A stretch of 48,272 nt of DNA from Desulfobacterales bacterium (lineage in GTDB: Bacteria > Desulfobacterota > Desulfobacteria > Desulfobacterales > JALSRD01), in NCBI GenBank assembly GCA_026984935.1, contig JALSRD010000072.1:1-48272 (forward strand). Reading direction: 5' to 3'. This document shows, in pieces, positions 26,801 to 36,255 of this stretch. The notes below the pieces were generated by a model that saw only the letters and a program-made list of their open reading frames with translations, was not told the DNA's origin and searched no databases. The position numbers and the translations under genes are program-made. The first letter of the stretch is position 1, and each line of letters opens with the position of its first letter.

Positions 26801-28696
26801 TTGAACCCTTTTTATAAGAACCTGGCGTTGTGGCTGGTCATTACGCTGATGATGATCATGCTCTACAATCTGTTCAACCAGCAGAATCTGTCAGAGACCA
26901 ACCTGAGCTACAGCGATTTTCTGTCCATGGTCAACGAAGACCGCATATCCCAGGTGGTGATTCAGGGCCAGCAGCTGTTTGCCGAGGATACCAACCGGAA
27001 CCGCTTCAAGGTCTATGCTCCGCGGGACCCGGACCTGATCCGCACACTGCGCGACAAGGGCGTCAAAATCAACGCCAAGCCGCCGGCCCAGTCTCCCTGG
27101 TACATGTCGATCCTGGTATCGTGGTTTCCCATGATCGTGCTCATCGGCATCTGGATTTTCTTCATGCGCCAGATGCAGGGCGGGGGCGGCAAGGCGCTTT
27201 CCTTCGGCAAGAGCCGGGCGCGGCTGCTGTCGGATCAGTCCGAAAAGGTGACATTCGATGATGTCGCCGGCATCGATGAAGCCAAGGAAGAACTCGGTGA
27301 AATCGTTGAATTCCTCAAGGAGCCGAAAAAATTTACGCGCCTGGGCGGGCGCATTCCCAAGGGTGTTCTGCTGATGGGGTCGCCGGGTACCGGCAAGACG
27401 CTTTTGGCACGGGCCATTGCCGGCGAAGCCGGTGTGCCCTTTTTCAGCATCAGCGGATCGGATTTCGTGGAAATGTTCGTGGGTGTTGGTGCCTCGCGGG
27501 TCAGGGACCTTTTTGTGCAGGGCAAGAAAAACGCGCCCTGCATCATCTTCATCGATGAAATCGATGCCGTCGGCCGCCACCGCGGCGCCGGTCTGGGGGG
27601 AGGACACGACGAGCGCGAGCAGACCCTGAACCAGCTGCTGGTGGAAATGGATGGGTTCGAGTCCAACGAGGGCGTGATCCTGATTTCCGCCACCAACCGG
27701 CCCGATGTGCTGGACCCGGCCCTCTTGCGACCCGGGCGCTTCGATCGTCAGGTGGTGGTGCCGCTGCCGGATATACGTGGCCGGGAGCTGATCCTGAAGG
27801 TCCACATGAAAAAAACCCCCATTGCCGACGATGTCGACCCGGTCATACTGGCCAAGGGAACCCCCGGCTTTTCGGGCGCCGATCTGGAAAACCTGGTCAA
27901 TGAAGCTGCGCTGCTGGGGGCCAAGCGTAACAAGGAAAAGGTCGATATGACCGACTTCGAGGACGCCAAGGACAAGGTCTACATGGGCCTGGAGCGCAAG
28001 TCCAAGGTGATCCGCGAAGAAGACCGCAAGACCACGGCCTACCACGAGGGCGGCCATGCCCTGGTGGCGCGTTTTCTGCCGGGGACCGATGCGGTCAACA
28101 AGATCACCATCATTCCGCGGGGCCGCGCGGCCGGCCTGACGTGGTTTCTGCCCGAAGAACGAGATTTTAAATACAAGGACCAGCTGCAGAGCGAACTGGC
28201 GGTGGCTTTCGGGGGGCGCGTGGCCGAGGAGCTGGTTTTCAACCGTATCAGCACCGGTGCGGCCAACGATATCAAGCAGGCCACCAAGCTGGCTCAGCAG
28301 ATGGTACGCGCCTGGGGGATGAGCGAAAAGCTCGGGCCGCTCTCCTATGACCAGGGGGAAGAACAAATTTTCCTGGGCCGTGAAATCAGTCAACACCGCG
28401 ATTACTCGGAGGCCACGGCACGCCGCATCGACGAAGAAATTTCGCTGTTGGTGAAAACGGCGCATGCCAAGGCAAAGAGCCTTTTGTCCGAAAACATGGA
28501 TGTGCTGCACAAGCTGGCCGAGTTGCTGCTGGAAAAGGAAACGGTGCTGGGAAAGGAACTGGACGAGCTGATCCGATCGGTGCGGCCTGATTTCGAGTTT
28601 CCGTCCCATTCCTCCGCGACGGATAAGGCCTCGGAAACCGAAAGCACACCGGATTCCGAGCCCGAAAACACATCCCCGGCCGCGCAACCGGAGTAA
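26801..28696 (+). CDS. ftsH: ATP-dependent zinc metalloprotease FtsH
   Basis: A 631-residue membrane AAA+ protease that degrades misfolded membrane and regulatory proteins. Two membrane segments (about 8-25 and 103-122) flank a short periplasmic domain. Walker A is GSPGTGKT (193-200), Walker [12 protein letters not shown], and the second region of homology includes [10 protein letters not shown]. The zinc motif is HEGGH (415-419), where most family members have HEAGH. The start is TTG 26801 behind GAGGAA, not ATG. The tail is acidic and Ser/Thr-rich. folP starts four bases after the stop. Confidence 0.97.
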   Translation: MNPFYKNLALWLVITLMMIMLYNLFNQQNLSETNLSYSDFLSMVNEDRISQVVIQGQQLFAEDTNRNRFKVYAPRDPDLIRTLRDKGVKINAKPPAQSPWYMSILVSWFPMIVLIGIWIFFMRQMQGGGGKALSFGKSRARLLSDQSEKVTFDDVAGIDEAKEELGEIVEFLKEPKKFTRLGGRIPKGVLLMGSPGTGKTLLARAIAGEAGVPFFSISGSDFVEMFVGVGASRVRDLFVQGKKNAPCIIFIDEIDAVGRHRGAGLGGGHDEREQTLNQLLVEMDGFESNEGVILISATNRPDVLDPALLRPGRFDRQVVVPLPDIRGRELILKVHMKKTPIADDVDPVILAKGTPGFSGADLENLVNEAALLGAKRNKEKVDMTDFEDAKDKVYMGLERKSKVIREEDRKTTAYHEGGHALVARFLPGTDAVNKITIIPRGRAAGLTWFLPEERDFKYKDQLQSELAVAFGGRVAEELVFNRISTGAANDIKQATKLAQQMVRAWGMSEKLGPLSYDQGEEQIFLGREISQHRDYSEATARRIDEEISLLVKTAHAKAKSLLSENMDVLHKLAELLLEKETVLGKELDELIRSVRPDFEFPSHSSATDKASETESTPDSEPENTSPAAQPE

Positions 28697-28699
28697 CCT

Positions 28700-29593
28700 G
28701 TGGAAACGGCACGCTGCTACACCATCCGCTGGGATGGCCGGGAACTGGATTTGGGTGTGCGGACGCTCGTCATGGGCGTGTTAAATGTAACGCCCGACTC
28801 TTTCTCGGACGGCGGGCGTTTTTTTAAAGCCGATGCCGCTATAGCCCAGGCCCGGGCGCTGGTGCGTGACGGAGCGGACATCCTGGATGTGGGCGGGGAG
28901 TCGACGCGCCCTTTTGCCGATGAGGTGCCGGCGTCGGAGGAGATCCGGCGGGTCATTCCGGTGATCGAGGCGCTGGCCGGCCGGATTGCGGTACCCATTT
29001 CCATCGACACCACCAAGGCGGCCGTGGCGCACCGGGCGCTGGCAGCCGGTGCCTCGTTGATCAACGACGTCAGTGCGCTGGCGGGCGATGCGCAAATGGC
29101 CGCGCTGGCAGCCGAGGCGGGCGTGCCCGTGGTCTTAATGCACATGCTCGGCAACCCGCGTACCATGCAGGTGGATCCGGTATACGACGACCTCGTTTCC
29201 GATATCCGGGCATACCTCGGGCAAGCCATCGATAGGGCCGAAAAGGCGGGCATTTCACGCGCCAAAATCATCATTGACCCTGGTATCGGGTTCGGCAAGA
29301 CGGTGGACCATAATCTGCAGCTGATCAAGTGCCTCCCGGAGTTTGCCTCCCTGGATGTGCCGCTTCTCGTGGGACCCTCCCGCAAATACTTCATCCGCAA
29401 GCTGCTCAGCGACCATCCGGACCGGGCGCTGACGCCGGATGTGCCGGAGGTGGAAAACGGGACCCAGGCGATCGTAGCGGCCTGCGCCCTGCAGGGCGCT
29501 CACATCGTGCGCGTGCATGATGTGGCCCGCACCCGGCAGACACTGACGATGATCGATGCTCTGAAGGGGACTGAATACAATTCTGACCGATGA
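28700..29593 (+). CDS. folP: Dihydropteroate synthase FolP
   Basis: A 297-residue enzyme of folate synthesis that joins 4-aminobenzoate to the pterin diphosphate. Signatures are VMGVLNVTPDSFSDGGRF (from residue 24), DVGGESTRP, PISIDTTKA, LINDVSAL, VVLMHMLG and IIIDPGIGFGKT, all expected for DHPS. It starts at GTG 28700, four bases after ftsH, so translation is probably coupled. A YbbR-domain gene follows 40 bases downstream. Confidence 0.96.
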   Translation: METARCYTIRWDGRELDLGVRTLVMGVLNVTPDSFSDGGRFFKADAAIAQARALVRDGADILDVGGESTRPFADEVPASEEIRRVIPVIEALAGRIAVPISIDTTKAAVAHRALAAGASLINDVSALAGDAQMAALAAEAGVPVVLMHMLGNPRTMQVDPVYDDLVSDIRAYLGQAIDRAEKAGISRAKIIIDPGIGFGKTVDHNLQLIKCLPEFASLDVPLLVGPSRKYFIRKLLSDHPDRALTPDVPEVENGTQAIVAACALQGAHIVRVHDVARTRQTLTMIDALKGTEYNSDR

Positions 29594-29633
29594 GGTCCGG
29601 GCGAAACGCACAATTTCTCACAAACTTGCATCG

Positions 29634-30575
29634 ATGACCTTTCCACGGCCTGCCACGATTTTTCGTAAACGGTACAGATTGCTGGGGATTGTTTTACCGC
29701 TTTGCCTGACGGCGCTGTTCCTGATGGGCTGGTGGCCGGGCGCGCCCCTGCAGGAGACCGATCTGCTGATGCATGTCAAAGCCGGCCACCCGGCAAAAGG
29801 ATTGGTGGTGGCCTCCTTGTCCGTGCGCGACATCAGTGTACGGGTGCGTGGCGCACCCGCACAGATCGAACGCCTGTCGACCCTGGAATTGCGCTCCTAC
29901 GTTGTGCCGCTTTCAAAACTGGGGGCAGGTATACATAGCGTGGCGATCGATCGCAAGCGCATTCCGCTGCCCGAAAAAATCGATGTTGTTGCGGTTAAGC
30001 CGTCTGTTTTTATTGTCAAGCTAGAAAAGGAAATCCAAAAGCAGGTGCCGGTGGTCGTCACGGTCAGCGGCAAGCCGAAAGCCGGGTTTCTGGTCAGTGA
30101 CGCCTATGCCCAGCCGGCCTATGTGCGCCTGCGGGGCCCGCAGTCACGCTTTGCGGCCCTGGAAAAAATTTCCACTCGGCCCGTGGATGTCAGCGGACAG
30201 TCGCAGCCTTTTAAAAAGGAGGTTTCACTCGTCCTGCCGAAAAGCTTGAAGCCGTTTGAATCCAGCGGCGTTGTAGTCGCCCGGATTGTCATCAACCAGA
30301 AGATCGTCATCCGGACGTTCAAAAATGTGGCCGTCGGGGAGCGCAACACGCCGTGGCCGTGTGTCATCCGTCCGGCGACGCTGACGGTGCAGCTCAAGGG
30401 CCCGGAAAATCTGCTGGCGGGACTGTTTGCCGGCAGCGGACCGGACGTGTATGTCGATCTGAAAGGTTTGGCTCCCGGCGTCTATGTGCGCCGCGCGGTC
30501 ATCGCCCTTCCGCTGGGCACAACGCTTGTGCACGCGGCACCCGAGCTTTTTACGGTCAGCATCCAAAAGCCCTGA
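29634..30575 (+). CDS. YbbR/CdaR-like domain protein
   Basis: A 313-residue protein with one N-terminal membrane anchor (about residues 16-33) and an extracytoplasmic part made of repeated YbbR beta-domains, seen as ASLSVRDISVRVRGAPAQIE, PVVVTVSGKPKAGFLVSDAY and YVRLRGPQSRFAALEKI. Such proteins usually lie next to and modulate CdaA, the membrane diadenylate cyclase. Here the gene sits directly between folP and coaX, and neither cdaA nor glmM is present. The start codon has only a weak ribosome site. The function without a local cyclase is uncertain. Confidence 0.85.
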   Translation: MTFPRPATIFRKRYRLLGIVLPLCLTALFLMGWWPGAPLQETDLLMHVKAGHPAKGLVVASLSVRDISVRVRGAPAQIERLSTLELRSYVVPLSKLGAGIHSVAIDRKRIPLPEKIDVVAVKPSVFIVKLEKEIQKQVPVVVTVSGKPKAGFLVSDAYAQPAYVRLRGPQSRFAALEKISTRPVDVSGQSQPFKKEVSLVLPKSLKPFESSGVVVARIVINQKIVIRTFKNVAVGERNTPWPCVIRPATLTVQLKGPENLLAGLFAGSGPDVYVDLKGLAPGVYVRRAVIALPLGTTLVHAAPELFTVSIQKP

Positions 30576-30609
30576 AAGCCGGAGTCACTGGAGAGGAGGA
30601 GAAACCTGT

Positions 30610-31380
30610 ATGCTGCTGGTCATCGATGTGGGCAATACCCACATGGTCATGGGCGTCTACGACGGGGACAGACTGACGGAAAACTGGCGCGTTCACACCC
30701 AGCGGCATGCCACGGCTGATGAGTTTTCCGTCCTGGCGCGCGGTCTGCTGGCCGCCGGCCGGATCGGCCTGGACGACATCCACAGAACCGTGATTTCCTG
30801 CGTGGTGCCGCCGGTGGTCTCCGTGCTGGAGAACTTTTGCCGCAAATACCTGAAGCATGCACCGATATGGATCGATCCGCGCTCGTTTACCGGCATTCGC
30901 ATCCTGACCCACAATCCGGCGGAAGTCGGTGCCGACCGGATTGTCAATGCTGTGGGTGCCTACCAGAAGTACAGGCGGAGTATGGTAGTGATCGATTTTG
31001 GCACGGCCACCACCTTCGATGCCATTTCTCCCGACGGGGCGTACCTGGGCGGCGCCATCAGCCCCGGCATCATGATTTCCGCAGAAGCCCTGTTCATGAA
31101 GGCCTCCAAATTGCCGCGGGTCGAAATCTTCCAGGCCCCTGAGAGCGTCATCGGCAGGGATACGCAGGCCAGCATTCAGTCCGGAATCATCTTCGGATAT
31201 GCCGGCATGGTCGACGGAATGGTACGGCGCATGCGCAAAGAAATGGGCGGCCGCCCGGCCGTTATCGCCACCGGCGGTCTGGCCCCGCTGATGTATCAGG
31301 TGGCGGAAACCATCGAGGCCGTGGAATCCAGCCTGACGCTGGAGGGGTTGCGCTTCATCAGTGACAGCTTTAACGACTGA
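30610..31380 (+). CDS. coaX: Type III pantothenate kinase CoaX
   Basis: A 256-residue kinase of the ASKHA fold that phosphorylates pantothenate in the first step of coenzyme A synthesis. The phosphate-binding motif is IDVGNTHMVMGVY from residue 5, then GADRIVNAVGAY, VVIDFGTATTFDAIS and GGAISPGI. CoaX enzymes need a monovalent cation and are not inhibited by CoA. I start at ATG 30610 behind AGGAGGAG, not at the longer upstream frame that overlaps the YbbR gene. It is the last gene of the tilS-ftsH-folP run. Confidence 0.95.
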   Translation: MLLVIDVGNTHMVMGVYDGDRLTENWRVHTQRHATADEFSVLARGLLAAGRIGLDDIHRTVISCVVPPVVSVLENFCRKYLKHAPIWIDPRSFTGIRILTHNPAEVGADRIVNAVGAYQKYRRSMVVIDFGTATTFDAISPDGAYLGGAISPGIMISAEALFMKASKLPRVEIFQAPESVIGRDTQASIQSGIIFGYAGMVDGMVRRMRKEMGGRPAVIATGGLAPLMYQVAETIEAVESSLTLEGLRFISDSFND

Positions 31381-31405
31381 TGCGCCCGATGATCATGTGC
31401 GGGCG

Positions 31406-31564
31406 TCATTCCATCTCCATTTTCCGCTCCAACTCCTTGATCTCACGACGGATGCGACGGCGATCCTCTTCCGCCAGCCCCGGCATGTTGAGCCGGCGCC
31501 GCAGTTCCAGCAGCGTCATCTCTTCGCGGTACTGGGCACATCCGTATGGCTGGTGTTTTTCCAT
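31406..31564 (-). CDS. Small charged helical protein (52 residues)
   Basis: A short frame begins MEKHQPYGCAQYREEMTLLE at 31564 and ends at the TGA at 31406-31408. After a lone Cys9 the sequence is a strongly charged, probably coiled-coil helix (LRRRLN, then RRRIRREIKELERKMEM). It starts 11 bases after the stop of the zinc-ribbon/receiver-like gene on the same strand, so it would be the last gene of the pilT operon. The ribosome site is weak. No function is recognised; the heptad-like composition and tight spacing are what support it. Confidence 0.6.
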   Translation of the reverse strand: MEKHQPYGCAQYREEMTLLELRRRLNMPGLAEEDRRRIRREIKELERKMEME

Positions 31565-31574
31565 TGGCGTACGG

Positions 31575-32246
31575 TCAGGCTTTTCCCAGGCTTTTTAAAG
31601 ACTCCTTGAAGGTGTCGTAGAAGCGCTTTTCCTCTTCCAGGCTGCGCGCCAGGATCTCTTCCAGCCGGTTGAGATGCTCGTGATTGATTATTAGATTGAC
31701 GCTTCTGTGCAGCGCCGTGAGCTGGTTGAGCGAGCGAAAACGGTTGGTGAGCATGACAATAAACATGTGGCGCCGCACCGCCATTTCAAGGTTTCTTACG
31801 AAAATCAGCACGCCGTTTTCTTCGGGCTGGCTGGTATCGAAGCTTTCATCCACCACCAGCAGATCGAACCGGTGGTAGCGCATGCGTTTGAGTGCGTCAC
31901 GGGTATCTTCGGCGGCCACAACGTAAAAATCAAGACTTTTTAACGTCGCCGTCAGTTTTTTCCTGGTGGCCGTATAGGGTTCGCAGACCAGGGCCGTCCG
32001 GTTTCCCAGACGCGCGAGTTCAAAGGATTCGCGCGAAAGGTCTGCAGATGTGGCCAGCATGTCCAGATCTTCATCCGGTGCCTGGGCGACGGCGTCCCCG
32101 GCGGCTTCAGCGCCCTTGAGCCGGCTGCCGTTGATGTGGATCTTGGTTTCGCATTTCGGGCAGCGCAGCGAGAAAGATTTTCCCGGTGGCAGCTTGACAT
32201 CGGGAACCCTGAGCTTGCTCTGGCAGTTGCTGCAGATAATTTCCAT
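31575..32246 (-). CDS. MJ0042-type zinc ribbon joined to a receiver-like domain
   Basis: A 223-residue cytoplasmic protein. Residues 1-~40 form a zinc ribbon: CSNC (5-8) and CPKC (29-32), with the LRVPDVKLPPGKSFSLRC style of the MJ0042 family. Residues ~80-205 resemble a response-regulator receiver, with ALVCEPYTATRKKLTATL and DLLVVDESFD, where the second Asp position fits a phospho-acceptor. The usual late lysine is replaced in NLIINHEH, and no histidine kinase is nearby, so it may not be a standard two-component protein. It follows pilT and pilU on the same strand, which suggests a role in type IV pilus control. Confidence 0.78.
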   Translation of the reverse strand: MEIICSNCQSKLRVPDVKLPPGKSFSLRCPKCETKIHINGSRLKGAEAAGDAVAQAPDEDLDMLATSADLSRESFELARLGNRTALVCEPYTATRKKLTATLKSLDFYVVAAEDTRDALKRMRYHRFDLLVVDESFDTSQPEENGVLIFVRNLEMAVRRHMFIVMLTNRFRSLNQLTALHRSVNLIINHEHLNRLEEILARSLEEEKRFYDTFKESLKSLGKA

Positions 32247-32315
32247 GGTGTGGTGCGCTCCTTTTTAAATTGCCGCTGCACGGCGGATTGCATCCGGTCA
32301 GCCTGCCGGGGGTGC

Positions 32316-33485
32316 CTATAGATGGTTTTTGACGTACTCCCGGTCAATATCCAGGTCTTCAATGTCGGAAGTTGACTCCCCTCGCGCACTTTTGACCATA
32401 TCGATACCGCGTCCCACGATCGCTCTGCGCGAAGCGTACGCCATGGCCGTTTTTTCGGTGATCAGCCCCCGTTCATAAAGCCCGACAATGGATTCATCAA
32501 AAGTGGTCATACCGAAGGGGCGGCCGGCCTGCATGATTTCATAGAAGGTTTTCCCCTCGGATTCACCGTGCAAAATGGCGTCTTTGACCCGCAGGTTGGT
32601 TCTCAGGATTTCGAAAGCCGCTACCCGGCCGCCACCCACCTTTGGCAGAAGGCGCTGGCCGACGATCCAGCGCACCGAGTCAGCCAGCCGGATACGAACC
32701 TGTCGTTCTTCCTCGGTGGAGAACATGCCCAGCATACGGTTGATGGTCTGTCCGGCGTCGGACGTGTGCAGTGTGGTAAATACGAGATGGCCGGTTTCGG
32801 AAGCCGTCAGCCCGATTTCTACGGTTTCGCGGTCGCGCATCTCACCGACCAGGATCACTTTGGGCGCCTGGCGCAGTGCCGCCCTCAGGCCGTTGGCATA
32901 AGTGTCGAAATCGATGCCCAGCTCCCGCTGGTTGAAGGTGGATTTCTTGTGCGGGTGCTGGTATTCCACCGGATCCTCCAGGGTAACCACGTGAACCGAT
33001 TTGTTTTCGTTGATCTGGTCCAGGATGGCGGCCAGCGAGGTGGTCTTGCCGGATCCGGTGGCACCGGTAACCAGCACGATGCCGTTTTTTTCCTCGGCAA
33101 TATCGAAAAAAGCCTCGGGCAGGTCGCGTTCCCGGATGGTGGGGATCTTGGATTCGAGTTTTCGTAAAACAATGGAGTAGCGTCCGCTTTGGGAGAAAAT
33201 GTTGACACGGAAACGGGCTTTGCCCGGAAGGCTGTAGGAGAGGTCGCACGACCCCTGCGTGTTCAGCGCATCGATCAGGCGGCGGTCGTGGTTGATCAGG
33301 TTCAGCGCGATACGTTCCGTCTGGAAAGGCGTCAGGTCGGCGAAATCCGGTTTCATGACCACCGGCATCAACACACCGGCACTTTCCACCTGAAGCGGTT
33401 TGCCGACCGTGAAATTGAGGTCGGACACGTTTTCATGGGAATCCAGCATCTGGGTCAGAATGTGATCGACTTCCTGTTTTTTCAT
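32316..33485 (-). CDS. PilT/PilU-type pilus retraction ATPase
   Basis: A 389-residue hexameric secretion ATPase of the PilT family. Walker A is GATGSGKTT, the Asp box is HVVTLEDPVEYQH, Walker B lies in VILVGEMRDRETVEIGL, and the His box is HLVFTTLHTSD. The C-terminal tail is longer than in PilT and acidic, as in PilU. PilU acts with PilT to retract type IV pili under load. It lies 50 bases downstream of pilT in the same direction. Confidence 0.9.
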   Translation of the reverse strand: MKKQEVDHILTQMLDSHENVSDLNFTVGKPLQVESAGVLMPVVMKPDFADLTPFQTERIALNLINHDRRLIDALNTQGSCDLSYSLPGKARFRVNIFSQSGRYSIVLRKLESKIPTIRERDLPEAFFDIAEEKNGIVLVTGATGSGKTTSLAAILDQINENKSVHVVTLEDPVEYQHPHKKSTFNQRELGIDFDTYANGLRAALRQAPKVILVGEMRDRETVEIGLTASETGHLVFTTLHTSDAGQTINRMLGMFSTEEERQVRIRLADSVRWIVGQRLLPKVGGGRVAAFEILRTNLRVKDAILHGESEGKTFYEIMQAGRPFGMTTFDESIVGLYERGLITEKTAMAYASRRAIVGRGIDMVKSARGESTSDIEDLDIDREYVKNHL

Positions 33486-33535
33486 GGCACCACTCTTTTG
33501 CTTGGGCTTGCCGCCGGATGTTCCGGCTGCAGGTT

Positions 33536-34618
33536 TTATACTTCCGTGAAGTCCGCCGGTGCAGCGGTCAACAGCGGCCGGAAACGCGCTTTTTCATTGG
33601 CCCTGGCATAGGCGTCATTGGGACTGATCTTGCCCTGCTGGCAAAGATCCATGATGGCGTCGTCGAGCAGTTGCATGCCATATTTTTTCCCGGTCTGGAT
33701 CATGGATGAAATCTGGTGTGTTTTGCCTTCCCGAACCAGATTGCGGACCGCCGGCGTGGCGATCATGATTTCGAAGGCCGCGATGCGGCCACGCCGGTCG
33801 ATGCGTTTGATCAGGGTCTGGCCGATGACCCCCCGGATGCCGTCTGCCAGCGTGGAGCGGATCTGGGGTTGCTCATGGGACGGGAAAACCTCGATGATGC
33901 GGTCGATGGTCTTGATGGCACTGACGGTGTGCACCGTGCTGAAAACCAGATGACCCGTGGACGCCGCCTCGATGGCCAGCGAGATGGTTTCCAGATCACG
34001 CATTTCCCCCACCAGGATAATGTCCGGGTCTTCGCGCAGGGCGCCGCGCAGGGCGGCGGCAAAGGACTTTGTGTGGATGCCCACTTCACGGTGGTTGATG
34101 ATGCATCCCTTACTCTGGTGGACGAATTCAATGGGATCTTCAATGGTGATGATATGCTCTTTGCGCTGGCGGTTGGCCACGTCGAGGAGGGCGGCCAGGG
34201 TGGTCGATTTTCCGCTGCCGGTGGGTCCGGTGACCAGCACGAGCCCCCGCGGCAGCAACGCCAGTTTGGGCAGTACCGGCGGCAGTCCAAGCTGCTGGGC
34301 GGTCAAAATCTCGCTGGGGATTTCCCGGAAAACCGCACCCACACCATTGCGCTGCATGAAGAAGTTGGCCCGGTAGCGGGCGGTTCCCGGAATCTCGTAG
34401 CCGAAGTCCAGATCCCCGGTTTCCTCGAAAACCTTGATCTTCTGTTCGGGTGCGATTTCGTAGAGCATGGTCCTCAAATCGTCGCTGTCGAGGATTTTGT
34501 ACTTGATGCGCTCCATTTCTCCGTTGATGCGCAGGGCCGGAGGCTGCCCGGCCACGAGGTGCAGGTCGGAGGCCCCCTGATCGTGCATCAGTTTGAAAAA
34601 AGCATCTATCTTGGCCAT
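33536..34618 (-). CDS. pilT: Type IV pilus retraction ATPase PilT
   Basis: A 360-residue ATPase that powers pilus disassembly and twitching. The N-terminal PAS-like domain starts with ASDLHLVAGQPPALRINGEM. Walker A is GPTGSGKST, the Asp box is HIITIEDPIEFVH, Walker B lies in IILVGEMRDLETISLA, and the His box is HLVFSTVHTVSA. The retraction-specific AIRNLIRE-type motif appears as AVRNLVREGK. It is the first gene of the unit pilT, pilU-like, zinc-ribbon/receiver-like, small helical protein. A 443-base non-coding gap lies upstream. Confidence 0.95.
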   Translation of the reverse strand: MAKIDAFFKLMHDQGASDLHLVAGQPPALRINGEMERIKYKILDSDDLRTMLYEIAPEQKIKVFEETGDLDFGYEIPGTARYRANFFMQRNGVGAVFREIPSEILTAQQLGLPPVLPKLALLPRGLVLVTGPTGSGKSTTLAALLDVANRQRKEHIITIEDPIEFVHQSKGCIINHREVGIHTKSFAAALRGALREDPDIILVGEMRDLETISLAIEAASTGHLVFSTVHTVSAIKTIDRIIEVFPSHEQPQIRSTLADGIRGVIGQTLIKRIDRRGRIAAFEIMIATPAVRNLVREGKTHQISSMIQTGKKYGMQLLDDAIMDLCQQGKISPNDAYARANEKARFRPLLTAAPADFTEV

Positions 34619-35061
34619 CTGTCGCTCCCGGTATCCGGCAGCCCGTACGGTCCCGATCCGGGCTGCATGGTTGTCCAGTCAAAGCCATTTAACCGTACCG
34701 CTGCATGGGTCCGGCGTACAGTTTCATTTTCGGACGGATGGCGGGAATCTTTAGGAAATCCTCGCAAAATCCGGATGGAATCGATGGCCACGGCTGAAGG
34801 GCATGCGCGGATGAGAAATGCGAAATGGGAAAGACGGCCGCCTGCGGTTCGGTTTCAGGCGGGTGCCGAAGGCCGGAAGCGCTGCCCAAAAAACTTGCCG
34901 GCTCCGGGCGAGTGGGAATATTGGGATGGGCTGTGGGGTGTCGCTTGGCGGCAGGTACCCGCAATCACAGGCCTGGCATGCAGCCGGCAGTCAGGATTGC
35001 ACGTGCTGCAATCTGCGATGGGGCCTGTCAGAGGCTTGCGGGGAATGCGGTATGCGGTCTT
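34619..35061. other. 443-base gap with no recognised gene
   Basis: The region lies between divIVA and pilT. Open frames here have no ribosome site or family-like sequence. The part next to pilT should hold its promoter, but I see no convincing -35/-10 pair and no sigma-54 site. Confidence 0.6.
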
Positions 35062-35565
35062 TCAGGGCGCTTTTTTCAGGAATTTGAGCTTGCTGTACTC
35101 TTCTTCGGCGGCGTTCATTTCCTCCTTGGCGGCATCAAGCAGCTTGCTGTGGGCCTCGATGACCGAGCGTACCTGGACTTCGATCTGGATGCGCTGACGT
35201 TTCAGCCCGGCGATATCTTCGTGCAGCTGGGCCAGCCGGTTATGTGCCCGGTTGAGAATCCGCTCCGCCCGCACTTCGGCTTCAGAGACGATCAGGTCGG
35301 CGGATTTCTGGGCGTTTTCCTTCATGCTGTCCAGCATGCTGTGGGATTTCTGCAATGCCCGTGTGAGGCTGACCTCGCGCTCCTTGTACTCACGGATTTC
35401 AGCCTGCAAGGTGCTGATTTTGTCCTCCAGGGCCTTGCGGCTCTGGATCAGCACTTTGACGGCGTTGGCGATTTCTTCGAGAAAGCTGTCCACTTCACGT
35501 ACGTCGAATCCCCTGAAGCGGAGCTTGAACTGACGTTCACGGATATCCAGCGGTGTAATCTTCAT
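35062..35565 (-). CDS. DivIVA-domain coiled-coil protein
   Basis: A 167-residue protein beginning MKITPLDIRERQFKLRFRGF, followed by DVREVDSFLEEIAN: the DivIVA/GpsB membrane-curvature domain. The remainder is a continuous coiled coil (about residues 40-160), ending in Lys-rich sequence. Such proteins mark cell poles or division sites and recruit partners. The ATG 35565 has GGAG at good spacing; an in-frame TTG lies one codon before. It follows yggT by 18 bases on the same strand, the usual yggT-divIVA pairing. Confidence 0.92.
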   Translation of the reverse strand: MKITPLDIRERQFKLRFRGFDVREVDSFLEEIANAVKVLIQSRKALEDKISTLQAEIREYKEREVSLTRALQKSHSMLDSMKENAQKSADLIVSEAEVRAERILNRAHNRLAQLHEDIAGLKRQRIQIEVQVRSVIEAHSKLLDAAKEEMNAAEEEYSKLKFLKKAP

Positions 35566-35583
35566 CAAATCTCCGGTATGCGA

Positions 35584-35883
35584 TCAGAGCAGCGTCTGTG
35601 AGAAACGCACCATGCTGCTTATAATGAACGTTTTGGCAAAAACAATCGCCAGCAGCACCACGATGGGTGAGAAATCGATGCCGCCGAAGGTCACGGGCAG
35701 CCTGGCGCGCAGGCGGTAGAGCACGGGTTCGGTCACATTGTGAATGAACCGCACGATGGGATTGTATGGATCCGGATTGACCCAGGAAAGTACGGCGCGT
35801 GCAATGACGATCCACATGAATGCAACCAGGACCCAGTCGAGAACGGTGGCCAGCGCCAGAATAAAATAGCCGATAATGTACAT
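35584..35883 (-). CDS. YggT family membrane protein
   Basis: A 99-residue protein with two hydrophobic helices (about 5-32 and 70-92) around the YggT signature ARAVLSWVNPDPYNPIVRFI and TEPVLYRLRARLP. Members are linked to osmotic or potassium stress and to membrane protein placement, without a settled mechanism. It is divergent from proC and is the first gene of the yggT-divIVA unit. Confidence 0.93.
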   Translation of the reverse strand: MYIIGYFILALATVLDWVLVAFMWIVIARAVLSWVNPDPYNPIVRFIHNVTEPVLYRLRARLPVTFGGIDFSPIVVLLAIVFAKTFIISSMVRFSQTLL

Positions 35884-36136
35884 GGGAAAGTCCGTCTTAA
35901 ATGCGCGATTAATTGAAAAGCCTTTTGCTCCACCTCGGAAACTAAGTATATCCTTTGCGGGAAGTCAAGGCCTTTCACGCTTTCCGGGCAGATTTCGGCG
36001 GGAAAACCGTGCTGTGGGCATGCACGGGGATATCAGCCGGCGGTGGTTCGGCGGCTGGTGCCTGCCGGCGGCCGCAACGCCGATTTCCCGGGTGCCGGGC
36101 TGATGGTTTGGCCGGAAGGGATGCCGGCAATTTTGC

Positions 36137-36165
36137 TTGACTTACCGGAAACGAGTCCTTAAAGT
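36137..36165 (+). promoter_or_regulatory. Putative proC promoter
   Basis: TTGACT (36137-36142), a 17-base spacer and TAAAGT (36160-36165) place transcription start near 36172. That is past an upstream in-frame ATG at 36169 and so supports the later proC start at 36256. The rest of the 372-base gap between yggT and proC shows nothing else I can name. Confidence 0.5.
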
Positions 36166-36255
36166 CAAATGAGTTGTTTTTGCGCCGTCAACGGGCCGGA
36201 TCGGCTTGCCGTGGCCCGTCTTTTTTTAACGTTACCAGAAAGGATATGTCAGGCG

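Noticed and set aside
26891-28687. A 598-codon open frame opposite ftsH
   Set aside because: Pure shadow of ftsH, with no family motif or ribosome site.
34689-34964. A 91-codon frame upstream of pilT
   Set aside because: Pro/Ser-rich, no ribosome site, no domain; not supported as a gene.
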